From: a virus
DNA length: 64,000 nt
Strand: one strand, 5' to 3'
IMG/VR virus record: IMGVR_UViG_3300042560_001229
Location: 1-64,000 of that record
A model generated the notes under the pieces. It did not search any database and was not told where the DNA came from. It was given only the letters and a program-made list of their open reading frames with translations. This document shows, one piece after another, positions 15,356 to 23,342 of the stretch. Numbering within the stretch: the stretch's first letter is position 1; every line of letters begins with the position of its first letter. A program made the translations under genes and the position numbers.

Positions 15356-16380
15356 AGGTGCTGGTTGTGGGTGCCGGGATAAGTGGGGCGACAGTGGCGG
15401 CAAGGTTGCGGCAGTCGCGGCACGCCGTAACGGTCGTGGACTCGCGCTCGGTGGTAGGAGGGAACTGCCATGATTATCGGGATGACGTAACCGGAGTAAT
15501 GGTGCATAAGTATGGGCCGCATGTGTTTCACACCAAGCAGGTTGCGGTGTGGAATTTTCTCCAAGACTACACGGAGTTTGATCGTCTGGACTTGAAGATC
15601 GTGGCTGAGTTGCAGGACAGGAGGGTAGTGCCTATTCCTTACAATGACACCACGCGGAGGATTGTCGGTGACTGGACGGAGGAGGACATCCTGCGGGAGA
15701 TTGTGGTGCCGTATTCGGAGAAGATGTGGGGGTGTCCGTTTGCCGAGATTCCGAAATCCATCACCAACCGCGTGCCCAAGCCAAGGGTCGGTAATGACGA
15801 CAGATGGCATCAGGACACGTTGCAGGGTGTGCCGAGGCATGGCTACACGCAAATGGTGGAGAGTATGTTGGAGGGGTGTGATGTGCTGGTGGGCGTTGAC
15901 GGGGACTACTGGAGACGCATCCGCGACGACTTCGATCTGGTGGTCTATACCGGCAAGCTGGATGACTACTTCCAGAGCATCCACGGTGCGCTGCCCTATC
16001 GTTCGCTGAACATTGTCTCGGAGGTGAAGACATGGCGTCTCCCTACCATGCAGATGAATGCCTGCAACACTCGCAACCCGTTCACCCGGCAGATAGATCA
16101 CGGCCACTGGTATCCGTATCGCAGCAGTGTCTCGAAGTGGACGACGATCATTTCGACGGAGACGCCCTGCGCTCATGTGCCGGGTGAAAATGAAGCGTTC
16201 TACCCAATGGCGGCGTTTGCTGGGGTGGAGGAGTTGGCCGGAAAGTATCGGGCAATGGCCGAGGCTGAATCACGCACGCTGTTTGTGGGAAGGCTTGCAA
16301 CTTACACGTATCTGGATATGGATGTTGCGGTCGGCATCGCCCTCAAGACTGCTGAGAGACTGCTGAACCTACCTATATGA
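15352..16380 (+). CDS. glf: UDP-galactopyranose mutase, copy 2
   Basis: Encodes 342 residues with GAGISG, VVGGNCHDYRDDVTGVMVHK, YGPHVFHT, VPYSEKMWGCPF and YPMAAFAG, all hallmarks of UDP-galactopyranose mutase. It clearly diverges from copy 1, so the pair is not a recent duplication. Its ATG overlaps the previous stop and its own stop overlaps the small terminase ATG. The sugar genes are therefore co-transcribed into the packaging genes. Confidence 0.9.
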   Translation: MKVLVVGAGISGATVAARLRQSRHAVTVVDSRSVVGGNCHDYRDDVTGVMVHKYGPHVFHTKQVAVWNFLQDYTEFDRLDLKIVAELQDRRVVPIPYNDTTRRIVGDWTEEDILREIVVPYSEKMWGCPFAEIPKSITNRVPKPRVGNDDRWHQDTLQGVPRHGYTQMVESMLEGCDVLVGVDGDYWRRIRDDFDLVVYTGKLDDYFQSIHGALPYRSLNIVSEVKTWRLPTMQMNACNTRNPFTRQIDHGHWYPYRSSVSKWTTIISTETPCAHVPGENEAFYPMAAFAGVEELAGKYRAMAEAESRTLFVGRLATYTYLDMDVAVGIALKTAERLLNLPI

Positions 16381-16889
16381 CCACACGCATCCGCACCAAG
16401 AAGCCAGCCGCCCCGAAGATGAAGCTCGTCCCTGTTGACACGATGGGGCGCAGTCGGGAGCGGGACACCGAACGCACCGCCCGCAACAAGGAGATTTTCC
16501 TCAGCAAGCTGAGGGATGCGCTGGGCATTGTGAAAGCCGCCTGCGATGCCACCGGGATTCATCGGACAACCTACTATTGGTGGATGACGCATGACCCGGT
16601 GTTCAAGAAGGCTGCGGATGATCTGATTGAGGAGCGCATTGACGTGGCCGAGGCCGCGCTGGTGAAGTCCATCAAGGAGGGGCAGCCTGCTGCGATTATC
16701 TTCTTCCTCAAGACCAAGGCGAAGCACCGGGGCTACGTGGAGCGCATGGAGCACGTCGGCACGGCAGAGGCTCCCATCGTGGTGCATCATGGTGTGGACA
16801 TGCAGTGGTTGAATGAGGAACTGCCCAAGGAGAAGCTGGCTGGCATCCTTGGAAAACTCCACTCGGCCAATGGTCGCTCTGAGCAGTGA
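16377..16889 (+). CDS. terS: Terminase small subunit
   Basis: Encodes 170 residues. An N-terminal HTH-like region (LSKLRDALGIVKAACDATGI, HRTTYYWWM) is followed by DPVFKKAADDLIEERIDVAE and FFLKTKAKHRGYVER, a pattern common to phage small terminases of the helix-turn-helix type. It should recognise DNA for packaging together with the large subunit, whose gene overlaps its 3' end by 20 bases. Confidence 0.8.
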   Translation: MTTRIRTKKPAAPKMKLVPVDTMGRSRERDTERTARNKEIFLSKLRDALGIVKAACDATGIHRTTYYWWMTHDPVFKKAADDLIEERIDVAEAALVKSIKEGQPAAIIFFLKTKAKHRGYVERMEHVGTAEAPIVVHHGVDMQWLNEELPKEKLAGILGKLHSANGRSEQ

Positions 16890-18321
16890 GACGGAGCAGG
16901 CGGAAGTGTTTCGTGCGCTGGTGCAGAAGGCGCGGACGGACTTCCTGACCTACCTGCTGCTGTTCAACCCACCGGGGTCGGACATCGTGCTGAGTGACTG
17001 CCACCTTGCACTGGCCGAACTGGTGCAGGGTGTGGTGGACAATCATCTGTCCAAGAGGCAGGCCACGTCCATGCCGCCGCAGCATGGCAAGAGCACGATG
17101 CTGTCGAAGGAGGCAGTGTCATGGATTGTGGGACGACTGCCGGGGATACAGGTGGCGTTGACCAGTTTCAGCCACGAACTTGTCACTGACTTCTCGAAGG
17201 CGATTCGTAGCCGGGTGGAGATGCCCCTCTACGAGATGATCTTCCCCAAGGCGACGTTGCATCCGCTTTTCAACAGGTCAGATAGTTGGATGCTGAACAA
17301 CGGAAGCGGGGTAAGGGCTAAGTCGGTAGGGAAGAAGCTGACCGGACGCCGGGTGGACTGGCTGATTATTGATGATGCCCACTCCGGTCGTCGTGAGGCC
17401 GAAAGTCCTCTGGCAAGGAAGCGAGTGCGCGAGTGGTATTTCGGTGATTGCATCAGCCGTCTGGCTCCGAGTGCCACCGTTTTTATCATAGGGACTCGCT
17501 GGCATCCGCAGGATTTGATTGGGCATCTGATCGGGGAGGAATACACCGAGGAGATGGTGTTGCAGGGCAAGACGCAGGAGTTGTTCAGTGCCACGAACAT
17601 GGAGGCCATCTGCACGGACACGGACAAAGACCCGCTGCATCGGGATGTGGGAGCCGCCCTATTCCCCGAAGTGCGTAACCGGGTGTTCTTGGAAAACATC
17701 AGGGCGGCGATTCCAGAGTATGAGTGGCAGAGTCAGTTCCAAGGCAAGCCGCAGACCAGCGGCAGCGGACAGGTGGACATCAATAAGCTGCATCGCATCA
17801 GCATGTCGGATGTGCCCACGAACATCGAATGGTTCCGTGGTTGGGACTTGGCGCTGACGGAGAACAAGACCAGCGACTACTCGGCAGGGCCGCTCTGCGC
17901 CTATGACAAGGCGAAGGACTTTTTCTACATCATTGATATGTTCCGTGAGAAGCTGGCGTGGCCAAGGTTGAAGCCGCAGATTGTCCGTCTGGCGAAGCTC
18001 GACCATGAGGAGCACGGTTCGCATCGCGTAGGCATGGAGGCGGTGATTGGTTTCGACATCGGCTGGCAGGAAGTGCGGCAGGAGTTGATGGGTGTGATGA
18101 AGGTGGAGAAGCGCAATCCGTCCTCGGACAAGCTGATTCGAGCGCAGCCGTGGTTTAACAAGATCGAAGCCGGGAAGGTGTTCCTCGTCCGTGGGGAATG
18201 GAACCGGGACTTCCTCAACGAGTTGTCCCTTTTCCCCGATGGCGACCATGATGACCAGATAGATGGAGTCTCGGTTTGCTGGGAGATGGCGACCAAGGTG
18301 CAGAAGCTCCTGTTCGCGTAA
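16870..18321 (+). CDS. terL: Terminase large subunit
   Basis: Encodes 483 residues from the ATG at 16870; the upstream in-frame ATG would add a non-conserved stretch inside terS. ATPase features are Walker A MPPQHGKST, Walker B VDWLIIDDAHSG and a coupling motif IIGTRWHPQD. The C-terminal nuclease has the RNase H-like acids in RGWDLALTENKTSDYSAG and HDDQIDGVS. It translocates and cuts DNA during head filling. It ends before a 190-bp gap. Confidence 0.92.
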   Translation: MVALSSETEQAEVFRALVQKARTDFLTYLLLFNPPGSDIVLSDCHLALAELVQGVVDNHLSKRQATSMPPQHGKSTMLSKEAVSWIVGRLPGIQVALTSFSHELVTDFSKAIRSRVEMPLYEMIFPKATLHPLFNRSDSWMLNNGSGVRAKSVGKKLTGRRVDWLIIDDAHSGRREAESPLARKRVREWYFGDCISRLAPSATVFIIGTRWHPQDLIGHLIGEEYTEEMVLQGKTQELFSATNMEAICTDTDKDPLHRDVGAALFPEVRNRVFLENIRAAIPEYEWQSQFQGKPQTSGSGQVDINKLHRISMSDVPTNIEWFRGWDLALTENKTSDYSAGPLCAYDKAKDFFYIIDMFREKLAWPRLKPQIVRLAKLDHEEHGSHRVGMEAVIGFDIGWQEVRQELMGVMKVEKRNPSSDKLIRAQPWFNKIEAGKVFLVRGEWNRDFLNELSLFPDGDHDDQIDGVSVCWEMATKVQKLLFA

Positions 18322-18453
18322 TCCACACCCAAACCGCCTCTTAGGACAGGCCGCTCCAGAGGCCACAAAAGCCCCATACGTTGAGCAGGCTGGCTTCCCC
18401 ACTACCTACCCTCCAGAAGTTGCAAACGCCGGTTTCCAGTCATCGAAACTATT

Positions 18454-18513
18454 TTTGCAACAGTTGCAAATTCTTTTTGACAACGAATCACTCCTGTAAG
18501 AAACTGCTGCCTT
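18454..18513 (+). promoter_or_regulatory. Palindrome plus leaderless-type promoter P8
   Basis: The palindrome is centred at 18462; TTGACA at 18477 with ACGAATCACT; the -10 GAAACT is at 18500-18505; ATG at 18514. It is near-identical to P1. The preceding gap (18322-18453) holds no gene. It does hold CACTACCTACCCTC and GCAAACGCCGGTTTCCAG, similar to the region before P15, so the repeated cassette reaches about 50 bp further upstream. Confidence 0.75.
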
Positions 18514-18798
18514 ATGAAATCCACCCGCCAACCCGACCCCGCTGAAATCCAACGCAAGCTCGATCTTGCCATTGCCTTCAAAGCCGCCTGCGCCCGTCTG
18601 CGGGCCACCCGCGCTCGCACCCTGTCCGAGCAGCCGCCCCTCTCCACCTACGTCAACGGTGTGTATGACGACCGGAGCGAGGACTTCCACGCCCGCGAGA
18701 ACGAAATCGAAAATGACCGCCGTGCTGCGGAGTTCGATGAAACCGTGGCCGAACGCGCCGCGCAGTTCAGTGAGCACGCCCTCCCTACCGCCTACTGA
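18514..18798 (+). CDS. Hypothetical MKST protein
   Basis: Encodes 94 residues starting MKSTRQPDPAEIQRKLDLAI. Two strongly helical charged segments (IQRKLDLAIAFKAACARLRA, NEIENDRRAAEFDETVAERA) suggest a helical hairpin. The start is set by P8. Not recognised. Confidence 0.55.
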   Translation: MKSTRQPDPAEIQRKLDLAIAFKAACARLRATRARTLSEQPPLSTYVNGVYDDRSEDFHARENEIENDRRAAEFDETVAERAAQFSEHALPTAY

Positions 18799-18799
18799 C

Positions 18800-19081
18800 A
18801 TGAGCTACCAGACTATCGAAGCAACCATGTATCTGGAGCGGGATGGGTATGAAGTGCAGGTGTCCCTCAGCGCCACGTTCATTCCCGGCTCACGCCAGAC
18901 CCGCGAGGAGCCTGTCGAGGAAGCCTGCTTGGAGGATGTCACAGCCAAGTTGCCCGATGGACGGGAACTGACTTTGGAGGACGATGAGGAGGACGATGCC
19001 GAGCAAGCTCTGTGGCAAGCAGTCGAGGGTAAGCGCGAGGATGCACAGGTTCGTAACCACGTAAGCCGAAGGGACGAATAG
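18800..19081 (+). CDS. Hypothetical acidic protein
   Basis: Encodes 93 residues. A beta-like N-terminus (IEATMYLERDGYEVQVSLSA) resembles small phage proteins that handle DGREL-type repeats. The C-terminal half is strongly acidic (LEDDEEDDAEQ). It starts one base after the previous stop. Not recognised. Confidence 0.5.
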   Translation: MSYQTIEATMYLERDGYEVQVSLSATFIPGSRQTREEPVEEACLEDVTAKLPDGRELTLEDDEEDDAEQALWQAVEGKREDAQVRNHVSRRDE

Positions 19082-19082
19082 C

Positions 19083-19181
19083 ATGAGCAGAAACGATCAA
19101 GAACTTCTGATATTCGCCATCTACATGCTGGCTGTCGCCATCTGGACGGTCGCCTACTTCATACCGGCACCCTCGCTATGA
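19083..19181 (+). CDS. 32-residue membrane peptide
   Basis: Encodes a short peptide with a single hydrophobic span (LLIFAIYMLAVAIWTVAYFI). It overlaps the next gene by ATGA and follows the previous stop by one base, so it is translationally coupled in the P8 operon. Function unknown. Confidence 0.45.
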   Translation: MSRNDQELLIFAIYMLAVAIWTVAYFIPAPSL

Positions 19182-19354
19182 CCATCACCTATCTGAACGG
19201 AGAGAACAGGCAAGTGACCGAGCATCTGCCCTGCCGCACGGCTCTTGCCGCTGTGGAGTTGCTGAAAGCCGCAGGGAAGAATTTCAAGTATCTCGTGCGC
19301 TGTGAACCAGACGCACCCGCAGTGAAACCAAAAACAGAAAACCAACCGAAATGA
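19178..19354 (+). CDS. Hypothetical 58-residue protein
   Basis: Starts MTITYLNGENRQVTEHLPCR and contains a helix (ALAAVELLKAAGKNFK). The N-terminus resembles the product of the gene at 22583 (MTLNITYKNGKVQTIERV), so the two may be distant paralogs. ATGA overlaps on both sides. Confidence 0.5.
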   Translation: MTITYLNGENRQVTEHLPCRTALAAVELLKAAGKNFKYLVRCEPDAPAVKPKTENQPK

Positions 19355-19620
19355 AACAGTATCAAGACCACGACCCGATCAAGGACAAAGGCAAGGCAGT
19401 GCCGCATCCGAAACGTCCGACCCATTACTCCTACCGGGGCCGGGGCTGCGGAGGCTCCCTCACCTTTCTGCGTTCGCAGATAGACAGTGCCACCCGGAAG
19501 GCGAACTCGCCCAAGGCGGTAGCTGATAGGGGCGGTCGTCTTGGAATCTTCGGCATCCTGATGGCCGTGGCCGCGTCTGTGAAATCCGCCGCACGCCGCC
19601 CTACTCAACGAGGACGCTAA
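19351..19620 (+). CDS. Hypothetical basic protein
   Basis: Encodes 89 residues, rich in Arg, Lys and Gly (YSYRGRGCGGSLTF, SVKSAARRPTQRGR), with a short hydrophobic patch (GIFGILMAVAAS). It could be nucleic-acid binding or membrane-associated. It is followed by a 10-codon frame (19625-19657) whose sequence supplies AGGAGG for the next gene. Confidence 0.45.
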   Translation: MKQYQDHDPIKDKGKAVPHPKRPTHYSYRGRGCGGSLTFLRSQIDSATRKANSPKAVADRGGRLGIFGILMAVAASVKSAARRPTQRGR

Positions 19621-19653
19621 GACCATGACACCTTACGAAGCACAGGAGGCCAA

Positions 19654-19923
19654 ATGACCATCTGGAAATACCCGCTGACCCTCACCGACGTTCAGGATGT
19701 GCGGATGCCCATTGGCTCGGAAATCCTCACGGTGCAGGTGCAGCACGCCAGCCTATGCCTGTGGGCGCTGGTGAATCAGAATGCCGGACGAGATGCCGGT
19801 GAGGTTCGCACAATCGAAATCCACGGCACTGGCATCATAATGTCGGACGAGGAGCGTCGTTACATCGGCACCGCGCAGATGGCCGGTGGCGCTCTCGTCT
19901 GGCACGTTTTCGAGAGGCTATGA
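19654..19923 (+). CDS. DUF7352-like phage protein
   Basis: Encodes 89 residues. IWKYPLTLTDVQDVRMPIGS, then QHASLCLWALV, then EIHGTG and YIGTAQMAGGALVWHVFERL matches a compact conserved phage family with this exact layout (DUF7352-like, from memory). It has one of the clearest Shine-Dalgarno sequences in the window (CACAGGAGGCCAA). Function unknown. Confidence 0.75.
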   Translation: MTIWKYPLTLTDVQDVRMPIGSEILTVQVQHASLCLWALVNQNAGRDAGEVRTIEIHGTGIIMSDEERRYIGTAQMAGGALVWHVFERL

Positions 19924-20084
19924 AAACGATCACGAACATGAGGCAGTGCCCCAAAGGTCTGACCCGGCCTCAGCGCAAGGTGGTGAGCAGCATCCTCAGT
20001 CGCGTGCGGTTCAAGAAAGGCCGGGGTGTGGTGGTGCATTACTACCATCGGACTAGGGAAGTGCTCGCCCGCCCTCTATTTTGA
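19920..20084 (+). CDS. Hypothetical 54-residue basic protein
   Basis: Starts by ATGA overlap and is rich in Arg and Lys (LTRPQRKVVSSILSRVRFKK). It ends RPLF. The TGA stop (20082-20084) lies in the left half of the palindrome centred at 20088. Confidence 0.5.
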   Translation: MKTITNMRQCPKGLTRPQRKVVSSILSRVRFKKGRGVVVHYYHRTREVLARPLF

Positions 20085-20096
20085 AACTGTTGCAAT
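20080..20096 (+). repeat. Palindrome site at a gene junction
   Basis: TTTGAAAC-T-GTTGCAAT is centred at 20088. It supplies the stop codon of the upstream gene and the first A of the next ATG (20095). No promoter is visible. Confidence 0.6.
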
Positions 20097-20436
20097 GAGC
20101 ACACCTACCAAAGAGCAAATCAAAGACGGGAGGAAGTGCTGGCGTCCGAAGATGCCGGAGCTATCCAAGGCATGTGCGAGTTGTCCGTTCATGGAAGGGA
20201 ACGATTCCGAGTTCGCCAAGATCATCGCCCGGCTCAGGCGGGTGAGTGTGCAGAACGTCCTCAAGTCCGACATCGAATATGCGCGGAGGAGTGTGAAACT
20301 GGACACTGTGCTGACCGGCAACTTCGCCTGCCATCACACCGCCTATGACTTGGAGAGCATGAAGCCCAAGCCGCAGACGGAGTTGCGCCAGTGCAAGGGA
20401 GCCGCTGACTGGTATCGCGCCGGAGGACAGATATGA
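20095..20436 (+). CDS. CxxCPF cysteine-rich protein, paralog 2
   Basis: Encodes 113 residues. ACASCPFMEGND, then FACHHTAYD, then RQCKGAADWYRAGG gives the same CxxCPF ... CH ... C.GA order as the genes at 5571 and 59532. A metal-binding role is likely; biology unknown. The ATG sits 7 bp after the palindrome centre with no Shine-Dalgarno sequence. Confidence 0.6.
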   Translation: MSTPTKEQIKDGRKCWRPKMPELSKACASCPFMEGNDSEFAKIIARLRRVSVQNVLKSDIEYARRSVKLDTVLTGNFACHHTAYDLESMKPKPQTELRQCKGAADWYRAGGQI

Positions 20437-20624
20437 GCTACTACCCCTCCAACCCATCAGCTACGGAGACAGACCGCAAGATTCAGCACTGTGCTACGCC
20501 GAAGGAGGCAGCAGATGCCCTCGAAGGACATGACTTGATAATGGCGGTGGATGCCCTCAGCCGGAAGTTTGGCATCAAGACCAACTCGAAGAAGATGCAC
20601 GCCCTAGTGACTCGCAAGCCATGA
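20433..20624 (+). CDS. Hypothetical small protein
   Basis: Encodes 63 residues. The segment CATPKEAADALEGHDLIMAV, then DALSRKFG, is helical and basic at the end. ATGA overlaps both neighbours. Not recognised. Confidence 0.5.
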   Translation: MSYYPSNPSATETDRKIQHCATPKEAADALEGHDLIMAVDALSRKFGIKTNSKKMHALVTRKP

Positions 20625-21214
20625 GCAACGCCCTAGAAGATCAGATCGTCGAAGGGCACACGGACTTCCACAACCCGCATGATCTTATCTGGCCGCAGAT
20701 CGAACCGCACCTTGGCTATCGTCTGCTGAACACGGACGAGGTAGGCGAACTGCATCCCCAACTTGAGGAAGTGGAGGCGTGGCTGGTCACGGTAGATAAG
20801 TGGGCTACTGGCTATTGGGGACAGGATAGAGGGCTTACCTATCGCACCAAGATGACCCGCGCAGAGTTACGGAAAGCCAGAGGACTGCCGCCCGAGCCGA
20901 AACCAAGGCGCAGGCACAATCCCGACAACGTGACCGATGACCAAGTTGGGGCAGGCTACCGACTGCTGGATGACGATGAGGTAGGGCCGGAGTTTGACCG
21001 GAACAGGGGCTTGGGTGTGGAGCGGTGGCATCCTCACGATAAGGAGTGGCTGAATGGGTATAGTGGTGGCTCAAAGAGCATTACTTACCGCACAAGCATG
21101 ACGCGCAATGAACTGCGTCAGGCTCGCGGCCTGCAACCCGAAGCCGAGCCTCTCTACCCATCTGCTGCACCTGAGCCTGTCCGAGCAAAGAGATTGCGGA
21201 GACTGGAGTTTTAG
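20621..21214 (+). CDS. Double GYRLL-domain protein with basic-LEF tail
   Basis: Encodes 197 residues with two clear tandem copies of one domain: LGYRLLNTDEVGE...YRTKMTRAELRKARGLPPE (about 27-92) and AGYRLLDDDEVGPE...YRTSMTRNELRQARGLQPE (about 108-171). A short linker leads to RAKRLRRLEF at the C-terminus. It is the best-defined member of the family also found at 3826, 6810 and 54039. Function unknown. Confidence 0.65.
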   Translation: MSNALEDQIVEGHTDFHNPHDLIWPQIEPHLGYRLLNTDEVGELHPQLEEVEAWLVTVDKWATGYWGQDRGLTYRTKMTRAELRKARGLPPEPKPRRRHNPDNVTDDQVGAGYRLLDDDEVGPEFDRNRGLGVERWHPHDKEWLNGYSGGSKSITYRTSMTRNELRQARGLQPEAEPLYPSAAPEPVRAKRLRRLEF

Positions 21215-21231
21215 CCCAACCTGCTGACCTT

Positions 21232-21501
21232 ATGAAAATCGAACACTTGCTTGAAGCCATTACCGAAACCGCCCGCGAATACGAAGGTCAGGGAGCCAGC
21301 GGGCAGAGAATATGTGAAGCCCTGCGCGGTGTGGTCGCAAGGGCCGGACGTTACGCCGCCAAAGACCCCGACACGGAGGTTGCCCTGCCCGAGCACGAAC
21401 TGCGGGCGATGATTCGTGACGAGATTGCCAAGATGGTCATGCCCTTGGCGCTGGTGGAGAACCCGCCCGAAATTCTCCAACCCGAGGATGCGGAGAGATG
21501 A
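21232..21501 (+). CDS. Hypothetical helical protein
   Basis: Encodes 89 residues, preceded by a TGACCTTATG context like other junctions here. The sequence is mostly helical (KIEHLLEAITETAREYEGQG, HELRAMIRDEIAKMVMPLAL). Not recognised. Confidence 0.5.
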   Translation: MKIEHLLEAITETAREYEGQGASGQRICEALRGVVARAGRYAAKDPDTEVALPEHELRAMIRDEIAKMVMPLALVENPPEILQPEDAER

Positions 21502-21543
21502 ATCGCAGTTGACAGGAGAAAGTTGCCCGCCTAGTTGTGGCGC

Positions 21544-21912
21544 ATGGCCAACGAACTTACGCTCAGACTGCAAGCCTCGATCTTGTCTGGAAATCTCCAG
21601 AGCGAGTTTCCTCAGCAGATCATCCGTCCCAACGTGGCGGCACAGGAGCAGAATGGCGGGGTGTTCTCGCTTACGACTTCCGAGACTGACCTGACGCTGA
21701 CCGGCATCACCACACCGGGCTGGCTGATCTTGAAGAATCTCGACACCACGAATTTCCTGACATGGGGGCCGAAGTCTGGCGGTTCGATGATTCTCTGCGG
21801 AAAGATTCTGGCCGGGGAGTTTGCCATCTTCCGGCTCGGCGCTGCGGTGACAATGCGGATGAAGGCGGATACGGCCACGGTCAAGGTGCAGTGGTGGGTC
21901 GTTGGCACCTAA
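21544..21912 (+). CDS. Virion-type small protein, paralog of 33343
   Basis: Encodes 122 residues. MANELTLRLQASILSG, GWLILKNLDTTNFLTWGP and ILAGEFAIFRLGAAVTMRMK align with the protein at 33343 (MANEITVSLQ, GWMFVKNLDSTNFVEV, LLPGEFCLLKPGAAIYAR). This looks like a capsid-decoration or head-fibre type protein, yet here it sits among accessory genes. Possibly a variant decoration protein. Confidence 0.55.
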   Translation: MANELTLRLQASILSGNLQSEFPQQIIRPNVAAQEQNGGVFSLTTSETDLTLTGITTPGWLILKNLDTTNFLTWGPKSGGSMILCGKILAGEFAIFRLGAAVTMRMKADTATVKVQWWVVGT

Positions 21913-21953
21913 GCCCAAGGCGGTTCCTCACCCAAACCCCCACCCTCGGGGTC

Positions 21954-21982
21954 TGACGATTCTCAGGGCATCCTCAGCGATT
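21954..21982 (+). repeat. Gene-end repeat, copy 2
   Basis: GACGATTCTCAGGGCATCCT plus CAGCGATTC follows the C-rich run CACCCAAACCCCCACCC. It resembles the elements at 1994-2017 and 61825-61848, in the same position after a gene end. Confidence 0.4.
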
Positions 21983-21997
21983 CTGCTGATGGATTCC

Positions 21998-22025
21998 CCA
22001 CCTTCCCCAAGGTGGTTTGCCTCTT
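21998..22025 (+). terminator. Candidate terminator hairpin
   Basis: CCACCTT-CCCC-AAGGTGG forms a 7-bp stem and is followed by TTTGCCTCTT. The T-run is interrupted, so strength is uncertain. It lies between the decoration-like gene and P9. Confidence 0.45.
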
Positions 22026-22038
22026 ATGGGCCAACTAT

Positions 22039-22099
22039 TTTGCAACTGTTGCAAAATATCTGTTGACGACGAATCGGTTTAGGCCCATATTGGTGGCAT
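22039..22099 (+). promoter_or_regulatory. Palindrome plus leaderless-type promoter P9
   Basis: ATTTTGCAAC-T-GTTGCAAAAT is centred at 22047. TTGACG is at 22063 with ACGAATCGGT, and the -10 CATATT is at 22086-22091. The predicted start is about 22098 and the ATG is at 22100. Confidence 0.75.
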
Positions 22100-22570
22100 A
22101 TGAAATCCACCTCATCCAAACTCAAGACCGCAGCCGTCACGCAGGCTGCACCCGTCCTCACCAAAGCCGAGCGTTTCGCCCGAGGCTTGGAGCATCTGTC
22201 TTACCAGCTTACCGCTGACGTTGAAGACGCCAAGACGCTGAAAGCCAAGTTCATCGCTGACCTTGAAAAAGGTGACGCGACCTACCGCATTACGTGGAAT
22301 GCCACTGAACTGGTGAAGGCCGAGTTCAAGGCGAGCTTCGCCTTTGGTGTTCTGGAAGATGCCAAGCGCAAAGGTGAGCAGTTGTCGGTGACACTGGCCA
22401 GCCATGTGGCCTCGCTGGGTGAGGCTATCCTCCGCAATCGGTTCATCGAATCCTCTACCAGTCCGATGAGCAACGCGGTGGCGATGGCCAAGCACGAAGC
22501 CGCCTGCCACACGCAGGAGCGGTATGCGGGAGTGGTGCGGCACTTCGTCAACGTGGCCGCTCAGTCCTAA
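22100..22570 (+). CDS. Hypothetical MKST protein, helical
   Basis: Encodes 156 residues beginning MKSTSSKLKTAAV. It is long and helical (FARGLEHLSYQLTADVEDAK, ELVKAEFKASFAFGVLEDAK) with an extended helical tail. No catalytic motif. The start is set by P9. Confidence 0.6.
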   Translation: MKSTSSKLKTAAVTQAAPVLTKAERFARGLEHLSYQLTADVEDAKTLKAKFIADLEKGDATYRITWNATELVKAEFKASFAFGVLEDAKRKGEQLSVTLASHVASLGEAILRNRFIESSTSPMSNAVAMAKHEAACHTQERYAGVVRHFVNVAAQS

Positions 22571-22582
22571 CCGAACACGAAC

Positions 22583-22750
22583 ATGACTTTGAACATCACG
22601 TATAAGAACGGAAAGGTGCAGACGATTGAGCGCGTCACGGACATCAAGGAGCGCGAGCGCGACGGCGGTGTGGTGATTATCTACTACGGCGACTGCGGCT
22701 TCCAGAAAACGGAGAAGAAGCATATCACCAATATGGAGGTGACGCTGTGA
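22583..22750 (+). CDS. Hypothetical 55-residue protein
   Basis: Starts MTLNITYKNGKVQTIERVTD and ends in a Lys-rich segment, with a short beta-like fold predicted. It overlaps the next gene by GTGA. Possibly related to the protein at 19178. Confidence 0.5.
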   Translation: MTLNITYKNGKVQTIERVTDIKERERDGGVVIIYYGDCGFQKTEKKHITNMEVTL

Positions 22751-23043
22751 GCCGCCTGCTCGAACTGCCCTCGGTCAAGGATTGGCCGGAACCGCGCCGG
22801 AGGAAGGCTGTGAACACGCTTCTCTACAAGCTGGGGTTCAACCAGTGGTATCAGTCCATCCCGACTACGGAGATTGCGGACATCCTCACCCGCTTCGGCT
22901 TTGATGCCTCGGTGATGGAGGGCATCTACACCGGCAGGGATGGGCGGATGCACGAACAGATCAAGGACAGCCGACTGTGGCTGACGATGACATGGCACGC
23001 GATGCCGAGTGGCCGCTACGAAATCGTGGCTTATGTCAATTAA
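22747..23043 (+). CDS. Hypothetical protein with GTG start
   Basis: Encodes 98 residues. The GTG overlaps the previous stop (GTGA) and GGAGGTGACGCT lies just upstream, a strong ribosome-binding site. Helical N-terminal part (RRRKAVNTLLYKLGF). It overlaps the next gene by 11 bases. Not recognised. Confidence 0.5.
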   Translation: MSRLLELPSVKDWPEPRRRKAVNTLLYKLGFNQWYQSIPTTEIADILTRFGFDASVMEGIYTGRDGRMHEQIKDSRLWLTMTWHAMPSGRYEIVAYVN

Positions 23044-23296
23044 CACCTTCCCCGAAACAGGTGTGCTGCTGGACGCAATGCTTGCCGCTCTCGGCCCGCA
23101 GACTCCGACAGCAACCACCGATCAGATGTGCGACCGCATCATCGTTTCGCTGAGGATGCCTGACCGCATGAGTGGAGATTCCGAGTTCAAGACTCGGGTG
23201 TATCGGTTGCTGTGCCGAATGAAGAAGCGCGGACTGTTCACCAGCACGAGGGAGTGGACTGGAAAAGGTTACGGCCCATTATGGAGGCTCGCGTAA
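23033..23296 (+). CDS. Possible winged-helix protein
   Basis: Encodes 87 residues. TTDQMCDRIIVSLRMPD, KTRVYRLLCRMKKRGLFTST and a final GYGPLWRLA have the helix-helix-wing look of a small winged-helix DNA-binding fold. This is only a pattern impression. It ends the P9 operon. Confidence 0.45.
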   Translation: MSINTFPETGVLLDAMLAALGPQTPTATTDQMCDRIIVSLRMPDRMSGDSEFKTRVYRLLCRMKKRGLFTSTREWTGKGYGPLWRLA

Positions 23297-23304
23297 ATTA
23301 ACTT

Positions 23305-23342
23305 TTGACAACGAATCGAATCTGAGCCAAGCTACCTGTATT
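23305..23342 (+). promoter_or_regulatory. Leaderless-type promoter P10 (no palindrome)
   Basis: TTGACA at 23305 with ACGAATCGAA; the -10 CAAGCT is at 23328-23333; predicted start about 23340; ATG at 23343. Confidence 0.7.

Noticed and set aside
16377-18321. cos or pac site near the terminase genes
   Set aside because: No recognisable cohesive-end or headful signal can be identified by eye; read-end mapping would be needed.
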